Assembly: GCA_937970115.1 (NCBI GenBank)
Contig: CALBVO010000058.1
Span: 1 to 5,738, forward strand
From: Minisyncoccota bacterium
GTDB taxonomy: Bacteria; Patescibacteriota; Minisyncoccia; Phycocordibacterales; UBA1006
Length of the DNA: 5,738 nucleotides
Direction of reading: 5' to 3'
Below, piece after piece: positions 1 through 4,206 of the stretch (its first letter is position 1; each line of letters opens with the position of its first letter). The position numbers and the translations under genes were made by a program. The notes beneath the pieces were generated by a model that saw nothing but the letters and a program-made list of their open reading frames with translations, had not been told where the DNA came from and made no database searches.

Positions 1-91
1 TAGATTCCTTGTGCCACAATGCTTTTTGAAGTGATTTTAGTTTCGCATAAATAACCCTTCACGGCGAAAAAGTAATTATGATGATATTAAT

Positions 92-1450
92 TTGAAATCA
101 ACATATTTACAGCGGAGTGAGTACAACGATATTCTTCATGACTATCAAAACTTCCTATTTGATGAACTGATTGAACGTATCGGTGGCAACAAAGATGTCA
201 AAAAAGCATCAAAAAACCATGAGAAATTTATAAAGATGACCTTAACTTCAGGTGAAAAAATTACGCTTGATACGAAACTCAAAGAACATATTATTCTTAA
301 CGCTGTAGTCTCAGACATTGACCACGAGCAAGAGATTGATAATTCACATCTAGGTGAGGTAGCCAAATCAGAATTTGATGTGAATAGTCAGTTCATGAAT
401 TTCTTAGCGAGCCATACTGGAGAATTCCAACAAGCTCGATCAAAAGGAAAAATTAAGATTGCTTTATATCAAGCTCTTGAAAAGTATCTTGGTATGACAA
501 ATTCAAAAGAAGAGCTACAAAAGATAATTCTCAATAACACATGGTTCTTTATTGATCTGATTGATTCCTCAGTCACGAAGTATGCAAAGACACGTATTAA
601 AAAAGATCGTATTGAAAAAGTAAATGAAAACTGGAACGTGCCGACACAAGAATTCTTACCTAAAAATTATACAGAGAAAAAGGTAAAGAAATGTATCGTC
701 ACGCCATTCTATACAGGGACTTTTCAAACAGAAAATGGATTCATAGATCATTATCTAGAAACTAACAAAAACATTGATTGGTGGTATCAAAATGGAGAAA
801 AGAATGAAGTATATTTTGGTATTCCATATACCGAAGCTATCAAAGAATCACTATCTATCCTTGAATTTCCACTTCATTTTATCGATTACGAAACCTACGC
901 CAGTGCCGTTCCAAAAATAGACGGTGTTGGGCCTCATCAACATGTCGTATTCCAGGTTTCAATCCATACCATGCAAGCAGGCGGTTCAATGGAGCATTAT
1001 GAATATCTTGCTGATCAATTAGAGTTACCTGAAAAACTAATTGAATATATGCATTCCGTCACAGGCGACACGGGAACATATATCTCATGGCATGCGAGTT
1101 TTGAGAAAATGCAAAATAAAGCTATGGCAACATGGTTTCCAAAACATGCAGAGTATTTGAATAATATGAGCCTACGTATGTATGACCTAGAAGACATATT
1201 CAAAAAAGATTACATGGATTATCGTTTTCATGGCTTAAGTTCTATTAAAAAGGTTCTCCCTGTCATTTGCCCTGAATTGAATTACAACGAGCTAGACGTC
1301 CAAAATGGAACGATGGCACTGGATACATGGGGGCGTATGATTCTTGATTCAGACTTTGATGAAGATATAGCGACAACAAGAAAAAATCTGCTTGAGTATT
1401 GTAAACTTGATACCTTGGCGATGGTTGAGTTGTACAAGAAACTAATATAA
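92..1450 (+). CDS. DUF2779 exonuclease-like domain fused to a type III restriction-like helicase C-terminal segment; probably 5'-truncated
   Basis: The second half (about residues 257-452) is a DUF2779 domain, a family with DnaQ/RNase H-like features. Visible motifs are FIDYETY (D265, E267), the WHASFEKM block (333-340), YDLEDIF (D365), HGLSSIKKVLP (380-390) and the closing YCKLDTLAM (D440), which fits a DEDD-type 3'-5' exonuclease. The first half lacks the RecB-like cysteine-containing nuclease region that usually precedes DUF2779. Instead, residues 150-246 (IDLIDSSVTKYAKTRI, then IDWWYQNG and VYFGIPY) look like the segment between motor and nuclease of DEAD/DEAH type III restriction-like helicases. 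No Walker A or DEAD-box motif is present, so the motor is missing. TTG at 92 is a poor start: the frame is open back to 41, just after TAG at 38-40, and there is no ribosome binding site. It is probably a remnant of a larger gene or a fusion product. The DUF2779 call is firm; the helicase call rests on remembered family patterns. Confidence 0.72.
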   Translation: MKSTYLQRSEYNDILHDYQNFLFDELIERIGGNKDVKKASKNHEKFIKMTLTSGEKITLDTKLKEHIILNAVVSDIDHEQEIDNSHLGEVAKSEFDVNSQFMNFLASHTGEFQQARSKGKIKIALYQALEKYLGMTNSKEELQKIILNNTWFFIDLIDSSVTKYAKTRIKKDRIEKVNENWNVPTQEFLPKNYTEKKVKKCIVTPFYTGTFQTENGFIDHYLETNKNIDWWYQNGEKNEVYFGIPYTEAIKESLSILEFPLHFIDYETYASAVPKIDGVGPHQHVVFQVSIHTMQAGGSMEHYEYLADQLELPEKLIEYMHSVTGDTGTYISWHASFEKMQNKAMATWFPKHAEYLNNMSLRMYDLEDIFKKDYMDYRFHGLSSIKKVLPVICPELNYNELDVQNGTMALDTWGRMILDSDFDEDIATTRKNLLEYCKLDTLAMVELYKKLI

Positions 1451-1481
1451 TGAAAATAACACTCAATGAGTGTTATTTTCA
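1451..1481. terminator. Bidirectional terminator between the DUF2779 gene and tRNA-Glu
   Basis: A perfect 14-bp stem (1451-1464 with 1468-1481) has a 3-base loop. The outer stem is A-rich on the left and T-rich on the right, so it can end transcription from either side. It starts right after the TAA of the plus-strand gene and lies downstream of the minus-strand tRNA-Glu, which fits two converging units sharing one terminator. Confidence 0.8.
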
Positions 1482-1538
1482 TTATTGTTTACCTATAGTT
1501 AAAGAATTTATTACAACCCTTTAACTGCTAGATGTCAA

Positions 1539-1613
1539 TGGTGATCCCACGGGGAATCGAACCCCGATTTCCAGGATGAGAACCTGGCGTCCTAACCGTT
1601 AGACGATGGGACC
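1539..1613 (-). tRNA. tRNA-Glu (anticodon CTC), CCA encoded
   Basis: Read on the minus strand, all arms form: acceptor GGTCCCA with TGGGATC (one G-T pair), a 16-base D arm, anticodon stem CCAGG/CCTGG around loop TTCTCAT (anticodon CTC), and T stem CGGGG/CCCCG around TTCGATT. The discriminator base is A, and the 3' CCA is encoded at 1541-1539. It reads GAG. A CTC isoacceptor is dispensable when a TTC tRNA is present, so a second tRNA-Glu gene is expected elsewhere. Of the three tRNA genes in this window only this one encodes its CCA. It has its own promoter upstream and ends toward the converging DUF2779 gene. Confidence 0.96.
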
Positions 1614-1622
1614 ATGATAAAT

Positions 1623-1651
1623 ATATTATCTATTTTAATTAAAAATAACAA
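1623..1651 (-). promoter_or_regulatory. Promoter of tRNA-Glu
   Basis: On the minus strand a -35 box TTGTTA (1651-1646) is followed after exactly 17 bases by a -10 box TAATAT (1628-1623). The predicted start would lie about 3 bases before the mature tRNA 5' end at 1613. This is the best complete sigma-70-type promoter in the window. Confidence 0.65.
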
Positions 1652-1694
1652 TAGAAAAAATATTTCTAAAATATAAAATTGTTACTTAAAAAAG

Positions 1695-1737
1695 AAAAAT
1701 ATAAAAGAGAAAGCAGAGCTTTCTCTTTTATATTTTT
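1695..1737. terminator. Strong hairpin terminator downstream of the 38-residue ORF
   Basis: A perfect 20-bp stem (1695-1714 with 1718-1737) has the 3-base loop AGA and T-rich or A-rich flanks, so it works in either direction. No plus-strand gene lies upstream of it. It sits about 60 bases past the stop of the small minus-strand ORF at 1798-1914, which is the only unit it plausibly ends. This is independent support for that ORF being transcribed. Confidence 0.8.
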
Positions 1738-1797
1738 TATGAGAGTTGTTATTGTAAAAAACCAAGTATTGTGAACTGCTCATTTATTAATTTCTTG

Positions 1798-1914
1798 TTA
1801 GAACCCAAAGCTACCTCCGGAATAGAGAAGGAGCATACTGATCGACACAAGAATCCCTACCACAACCATAACGCTCTTTACGCGTTTACGTCCTTTTTTA
1901 CTAAATAAATTCAT
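1798..1914 (-). CDS. 38-residue single-span membrane protein, function unknown
   Basis: A short ATG-to-TAA frame of 38 codons. The product begins MNLFSKKGRKRVKS, a basic head of seven Lys/Arg, followed by a hydrophobic stretch at about residues 15-31 (VMVVVGILVSISMLLLY) and the tail SGGSFGF. This predicts a single helix with the basic N-terminus inside (positive-inside rule). I do not recognise a family, although similar Lys/Arg-rich heads joined to one helix begin larger membrane-anchored proteins of Parcubacteria. Support for a real gene comes from its own strong terminator downstream, a start codon inside a symmetrical divergent promoter region shared with the septum-initiator gene, and the sensible topology. 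There is no Shine-Dalgarno sequence. Shared control with the FtsB/DivIC-like gene hints at an envelope or division role, but that is only inference. Confidence 0.62.
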   Translation of the reverse strand: MNLFSKKGRKRVKSVMVVVGILVSISMLLLYSGGSFGF

Positions 1915-1936
1915 AGTATACTTAGTTTATACTATG
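1912..1936. promoter_or_regulatory. Palindromic divergent promoter/start region
   Basis: The 9-bp arms CATAGTATA (1912-1920) and TATACTATG (1928-1936) are separated by 7 bases. Each arm contains the start codon of one divergent gene: minus-strand ATG at 1914-1912 and plus-strand ATG at 1934-1936. For the plus gene a -10 box TATACT lies at 1917-1922, 11 bases before the ATG. For the minus gene TATAAA lies at 1931-1926, also 11 bases before its ATG. Neither side has a clear -35 box or a Shine-Dalgarno sequence, so very short leaders are likely. The symmetry could also serve as an operator. Confidence 0.5.
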
Positions 1937-2248
1937 AAAGATTTTCAAACAAGAGCACAAACAAAATCAAATATACTCTACTCATGGTTTTTCCTGTGTA
2001 TTCTTTTAATAATTTTAGGCTTATTTGTAAAAAGTGCCTATGCATCTTTCATTAAAAAGAATACAGCCAATATTCAGCAGCAAAAATACCAAGAACGATT
2101 TGAAGATCTTTCACAGAAAAAAGAAAACCTTGAAGAAAAAATTCAAAATTTAAAATCAGAACGGGGAAAAGAAGAGGAGTTTAGGAAGCGATTTAATGTA
2201 GTAAAAGAAGGTGAAACAATGATACGTATTATTAATGAAAAACAATAG
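1934..2248 (+). CDS. Septum formation initiator (DivIC/FtsB-like) protein
   Basis: A 104-residue bitopic protein: short cytoplasmic head, one transmembrane helix at about residues 14-36, then a charged coiled coil at about 40-80 rich in Glu, Lys and Gln. It ends with the family's signature block EEFRKRFNVVKEGE (81-94), close to the R-E-K-F-G-x-V-K-x-G-E pattern typical of DivIC/FtsB proteins. In known members the coiled coil binds FtsL and FtsQ/DivIB and regulates septal peptidoglycan synthesis at the divisome. Length fits the family. The ATG lies in a palindrome shared with a divergent small membrane-protein gene, 11 bases after a TATACT box and without a Shine-Dalgarno sequence. The TAG stop lies inside its own terminator stem. 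Whether it acts as FtsB or DivIC cannot be told from sequence, so no symbol is given. Confidence 0.87.
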   Translation: MKDFQTRAQTKSNILYSWFFLCILLIILGLFVKSAYASFIKKNTANIQQQKYQERFEDLSQKKENLEEKIQNLKSERGKEEEFRKRFNVVKEGETMIRIINEKQ

Positions 2249-2270
2249 CCAATGAACTGTTGTTTTTTTT
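2238..2270 (+). terminator. Rho-independent terminator of the septum-initiator gene
   Basis: An 11-bp stem (2238-2248 with 2257-2267, one T-G pair) has an 8-base loop and runs into eight T (2263-2270). The left arm contains the last codons and the TAG stop, so the gene and its terminator overlap. Confidence 0.72.
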
Positions 2271-2279
2271 ATTTATTGT

Positions 2280-2285
2280 TATAAT
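2280..2285 (+). promoter_or_regulatory. Probable -10 box of the glutaredoxin gene
   Basis: A consensus TATAAT lies 38 bases before the glutaredoxin ATG and directly after the preceding terminator. No good -35 box is visible; CTGTTG at 2257-2262 has 17-bp spacing but matches poorly. Confidence 0.4.
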
Positions 2286-2323
2286 AAGTCTATTATCAGA
2301 TTAATCATATAAAAAATAATCAT

Positions 2324-2563
2324 ATGAAAAAAGATATTAAAATTTATTCAACGCCAACGTGTCATTTTTGTCACATGGCAAAAGACTTCTTCTCAGAAAA
2401 TAATATTGAATATACAGAATTCGATGTTGCCGCAGATGCTGAAAAACGTGCAGAAATGATGGAAAAAACTGGTCAAATGGGAGTTCCTGTTATTGAAATC
2501 GGTGACGACGTGATTGTAGGGTTTAATGAAGCAAAAATTAAAGAATTAATTGCTGCCGAATAA
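2324..2563 (+). CDS. Glutaredoxin-like thiol-disulfide oxidoreductase (YruB type)
   Basis: A complete 79-residue thioredoxin-fold protein. It opens with a beta strand (IKIYSTP) and the redox motif C13-H-F-C16, and has the cis-proline strand GVPVIEI (P55) and the closing GFNEAKIKELI helix. The pattern (YSTPTC, FDVAAD, QMGVPV, VGF) matches the short YruB-type glutaredoxin-like family. Such proteins reduce protein disulfides in the cytoplasm and can supply electrons to ribonucleotide reductase, as NrdH does; the actual partner here is unknown because no nrd gene is adjacent. It forms a single-gene unit between the septum-initiator terminator and its own strong terminator. There is no Shine-Dalgarno sequence before ATG 2324. 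CHFC differs from the CPYC of classical glutaredoxins and the CMQC/CVQC of many NrdH proteins, so redox potential may differ. Confidence 0.93.
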   Translation: MKKDIKIYSTPTCHFCHMAKDFFSENNIEYTEFDVAADAEKRAEMMEKTGQMGVPVIEIGDDVIVGFNEAKIKELIAAE

Positions 2564-2597
2564 ATAAAAAACACCTTAAGTTAAGGTGTTTTTTATT
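2563..2597. terminator. Bidirectional terminator between glutaredoxin and tRNA-Arg
   Basis: A perfect 16-bp stem (2563-2578 with 2582-2597) with a 3-base loop reads AAAAAACACCTTA on the left and TAAGGTGTTTTTT on the right. It ends the plus-strand glutaredoxin transcript and can also end the converging tRNA-Arg transcript. Its ACACC/GGTGT core recurs in two other terminators of this window. Confidence 0.85.
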
Positions 2598-2665
2598 ATT
2601 TTCTATAATTGGAAATATAAAAAAGAAAATATAAATTATTTATTGTGTCTGAATTAATCTTCTCG

Positions 2666-2738
2666 TGTCCCCACCAGGAGTCGAACCTAGGGCTGCTCCT
2701 TAGGAGGGAGCCGTTTTATCCAATTAAACTATAAGGAC
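2666..2738 (-). tRNA. tRNA-Arg (anticodon CCT), CCA not encoded
   Basis: On the minus strand the cloverleaf is complete: acceptor GTCCTTA with TGGGGAC (two G-T pairs), a 17-base D arm, anticodon stem GCTCC/GGAGC around loop CTCCTAA (anticodon CCT), T stem CTAGG/CCTGG around TTCGACT, and discriminator A. The next bases are CGA, so CCA must be added after transcription. It reads AGG. A TATAAT box lies at 2753-2748, nine bases before the 5' end. Confidence 0.95.
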
Positions 2739-2747
2739 ATGAATGTA

Positions 2748-2753
2748 ATTATA
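2748..2753 (-). promoter_or_regulatory. -10 box of tRNA-Arg
   Basis: A consensus TATAAT on the minus strand, nine bases upstream of the tRNA 5' end. The -35 position (about 2771-2776, CTTTTA) matches poorly and falls inside the left arm of the adjacent 16-bp hairpin. Confidence 0.5.
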
Positions 2754-2764
2754 ACTCTTGTATT

Positions 2765-2807
2765 TAATATTAAAAGGGATTAATACAATTGATCCCTTTT
2801 AATATTA
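2765..2807. promoter_or_regulatory. Perfect 16-bp inverted repeat in a divergent promoter region
   Basis: The arms at 2765-2780 and 2792-2807 (AAAAGGGAT/ATCCCTTTT core) are exactly complementary around an 11-base centre. As a hairpin it is as strong as the terminators here, but it lies between divergent units (tRNA-Arg minus, 2825 gene plus), where nothing obvious needs terminating. The right arm fills the spacer between TTGATC and TATACT of the plus-strand promoter, and the left arm covers the -35 position of tRNA-Arg. It may therefore be an operator, or a leftover terminator. Confidence 0.5.
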
Positions 2808-2816
2808 TGATATACT
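2789..2816 (+). promoter_or_regulatory. Extended -10 promoter of the 106-residue membrane protein gene
   Basis: TTGATC (2789-2794) is followed after 16 bases by TATACT (2811-2816), preceded by TGA, giving an extended -10. Transcription would start at about 2823, only about two bases before ATG 2825. This implies a nearly leaderless mRNA and argues against the TTG at 2789 as the start codon, because it lies upstream of the transcription start. Confidence 0.6.
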
Positions 2817-2824
2817 TGCATTCG

Positions 2825-3145
2825 ATGGATCAAGATCTTCGAAAATTGATTGAAGAAAATAACAAGTTACTCCTAGAGAACCTTGAATTATCTCGTCAAA
2901 ACAATAAGAAGATTAAAAAAATTCAATCACATATTAGACGTACCATGGTTGGAAAAACGCTCTATTGGATTCTTATTATTGGAATAACCTTTGGGGCATA
3001 TCATTTTTCAAAGCCATATATTGATAATGTACGAAATACTTATAATGACTTCAGGGAAAATATTAATCAATCCTCTGAATTTATTAATAACCCGGGTTCA
3101 GTATTCAAAAATTTGAGTATTTTTGAAAAAAATATTGATTCATAA
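2825..3145 (+). CDS. Small coiled-coil membrane protein, function unknown
   Basis: The chosen ATG gives 106 residues; an in-frame TTG at 2789 would add 12 residues but lies inside the -35 box. The layout is an N-terminal coiled coil (about residues 1-32, LRKLIEENNKLLLENLELS), a basic stretch (KKIKKIQSHIRR), one hydrophobic helix at about residues 42-62 (LYWILIIGITFGAYHF) and a polar tail of about 44 residues that may be helical. There is no signal peptide cleavage motif, so it is probably anchored in the inner membrane with the coiled coil in the cytoplasm. I recognise the general type from Parcubacteria genomes, where similar short hypothetical proteins are common, but no function is known to me. 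It is followed after nine bases by tRNA-Phe on the same strand, with no terminator between, so the two may be cotranscribed. Confidence 0.8.
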   Translation: MDQDLRKLIEENNKLLLENLELSRQNNKKIKKIQSHIRRTMVGKTLYWILIIGITFGAYHFSKPYIDNVRNTYNDFRENINQSSEFINNPGSVFKNLSIFEKNIDS

Positions 3146-3154
3146 AATTTTATT

Positions 3155-3228
3155 GCTCAGGTAGCTCAGTTGGTTAGAGCACTTGTTTGAAGCACAAGGG
3201 GTCGGCAGTTCGAATCTGCCCCTGAGCA
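3155..3228 (+). tRNA. tRNA-Phe (anticodon GAA), G at position 37, CCA not encoded
   Basis: The cloverleaf is complete: acceptor GCTCAGG/CCTGAGC, a 17-base D arm, anticodon stem CTTGT/ACAAG around loop TTGAAGC (anticodon GAA), T stem GGCAG/CTGCC around TTCGAAT, and discriminator A. The next bases are CCT, so CCA is not fully encoded. Position 37 is G rather than the A usual next to A36 in bacterial tRNA-Phe. A weak TAAAAT box lies at 3143-3148, but the gene may be cotranscribed with the membrane-protein gene just upstream. A terminator follows directly. Confidence 0.95.
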
Positions 3229-3230
3229 CC

Positions 3231-3268
3231 TATAAAAAGAAGTACCGTAAGGTGTTTTCTTTTTTATA
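3231..3268 (+). terminator. Terminator of tRNA-Phe
   Basis: An imperfect hairpin (3231-3246 with 3251-3268) with a GTAA loop and two single-base bulges, ending in the T-rich run TTTTCTTTTTT. It begins two bases after the tRNA discriminator. The right arm AAGGTGTTTT matches the arm of the glutaredoxin terminator. Confidence 0.7.
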
Positions 3269-3312
3269 AGTATTCAAGGAGACGCTGGTTTTTTATGTGA
3301 GGGTAAATCCGT

Positions 3313-3318
3313 TATACT
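3313..3318 (+). promoter_or_regulatory. -10 box of the hydrolase gene
   Basis: TATACT(T) lies only five bases before ATG 3324, so transcription would begin at or next to the start codon, giving a leaderless mRNA. No convincing -35 box is visible. An AAGGAG at 3276-3281 lies upstream of it but is 15 bases before GTG 3297, too far for normal initiation, and would not be in the transcript. Confidence 0.45.
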
Positions 3319-3323
3319 TTTTT

Positions 3324-4008
3324 ATGAAAAGAAATTTATCATATATAATAAAAATTTGGTATTGGATTATTGACTACATCTATATGTTTGAGGGTTATTT
3401 ACAAGCGCTTTTACATAAGAAAGCTCCCAATCATTATTCTGATACAACTAAAGAAAAAAATATACTTCTCATACCAGGATTATTTACAAGTTGGCATTTT
3501 CTTCAAGAAATTGGTAATTATTTTTCACGACAAGGGTATCAAGTTCATGTAGTACCAGAAATAGGTTACAATAAAAATTCCATTGAGCAAGAATCAAAAA
3601 ATTCATCGATATTTAGAGAAGCATAATCTTAGTAATATTATTCTTATTGCACACTCAAAAGGTGGTTTAATAGGGAAAAATTATATGGAAGATGAAAATA
3701 CGTCGGATAATAGAGTTGTGAAGCTGATAGCATTAGCTACACCTTTTTCCGGTTCGTATTTAGCAGAGAAGTTTCTCGTTTCACAAATAAAAGAGTTGTC
3801 ACCAAGTCAAGAAGTTATTTCTCGACTTAGTCAAAAGCAAAAAACACACTCACAAATTATTTCTATTTTTCCTGTCTGGGATAATCATGTGTTTCATAAA
3901 AATAAAAGTTACCTAGAAGGTGCAAAAAATATCGAGGTTGATATTCCAGGTCACCACCGGTTTCTATTTAGTAAAGAGATATTAAAACTTATTGAAAGGG
4001 AGTTATAA
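3324..4008 (+). pseudogene. Alpha/beta hydrolase (lipase-like), split by a frameshift
   Basis: Two overlapping frames make one alpha/beta-hydrolase fold. The first (3324-3626) carries a hydrophobic, aromatic head (about residues 4-22, possible membrane anchor) and the first core strand and oxyanion-type loop, ILLIPGLFTSWHF. The second (open from 3553, ending 4008) carries the nucleophile elbow ILIAHSKGG (Ser codon 3655-3657), the ATPFSGSYLA block, a likely acid in PVWDNHV and the catalytic His in GHHRFLF. The frames join sensibly at the six-A run 3596-3601: removing one A gives IEQESKIHRYLEKHN and a 227-residue protein. It is thus a recent pseudogene, a sequencing or assembly error, or a gene read by slippage; the intact triad argues against long decay. 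The substrate is unknown; the fold suits esters or lipids. GTG 3297 is an alternative start. The gene is alone on its strand between tRNA-Phe and a shared terminator. Confidence 0.75.
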
Positions 4009-4015
4009 GATGTAT

Positions 4016-4206
4016 AAATTGTAGTCGAATAATCTTGCCTTAATTTACCTATAAGAATTATTTATTCAAAATACAAATCAATAATTTCTATAAAATTGTA
4101 TAGTCACTATCGCTCCTTATGTTATTTACAAAAAACACCTTTCAAGAAATATGAGAGGTGTTTTTAGATACGTAAATTATAGTCAAATAAGTTCTCCTTA
4201 ATTTAC
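4016..4206. repeat. Three degenerate copies of a roughly 33-37-base repeat
   Basis: The pattern AAATT, then TAGTC, then 9-11 bases, then CCTTA, then ATTTAC occurs at 4016-4048, 4093-4129 and 4174-4206, spaced 77 and 81 bases apart. The outer two copies are closest: over a 43-base ungapped alignment (4008-4050 against 4166-4208) I count 33 identities. The middle copy has four extra bases before ATTTAC. The last copy covers the hsp20 stop codon, and the first starts just after the hydrolase stop. The stretch has no gene. Confidence 0.6.
4131..4165. terminator. Bidirectional terminator between the hydrolase and hsp20 genes
   Basis: A 13-bp stem (4131-4143 with 4153-4165, one T-G pair) has a 9-base loop, with AAAAACACCT on the left and AGGTGTTTTT on the right. 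It serves the converging plus-strand hydrolase and the minus-strand valS-prsW-hsp20 operon and shares the ACACC/GGTGT core with the glutaredoxin terminator. Confidence 0.78.

Noticed and set aside
1..58. Minus-strand partial frame reading YAKLKSLQKALWHKES toward base 1
   Set aside because: Open for only about 19 codons after a stop, with no recognisable family. It could be the start of a neighbouring gene, but nothing here supports that.
145..366. Minus-strand frame of 73 codons inside the DUF2779 gene
   Set aside because: It is the antisense shadow of a well-supported coding frame, with Ser/Cys-rich content and no start signals. The minus-strand frames at 1015-1203, 1263-1466 and 1282-1482 are rejected for the same reason.
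2789..2824. TTG at 2789 as start of the membrane protein
   Set aside because: It lies in the -35 box and hairpin of the promoter, upstream of the predicted transcript start. The coiled coil begins at ATG 2825.
3276..3300. AAGGAG followed by ATGTGA as a start signal for the hydrolase
   Set aside because: The ATG at 3295 is followed at once by TGA, and GTG 3297 is 15 bases from AAGGAG. ATG 3324 behind TATACTT is the better start.
3370..3552. 60-codon plus-strand frame within the hydrolase
   Set aside because: It overlaps the first half of the hydrolase in another frame, and its product is low-complexity Ile/Lys-rich; a shadow. Its stop at 3550-3552 does limit how far upstream the frameshift could be.
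4016..4206. CRISPR array from the three spaced repeats
   Set aside because: The repeats are too diverged, a terminator fills one gap, there are only three copies and no cas gene is present.
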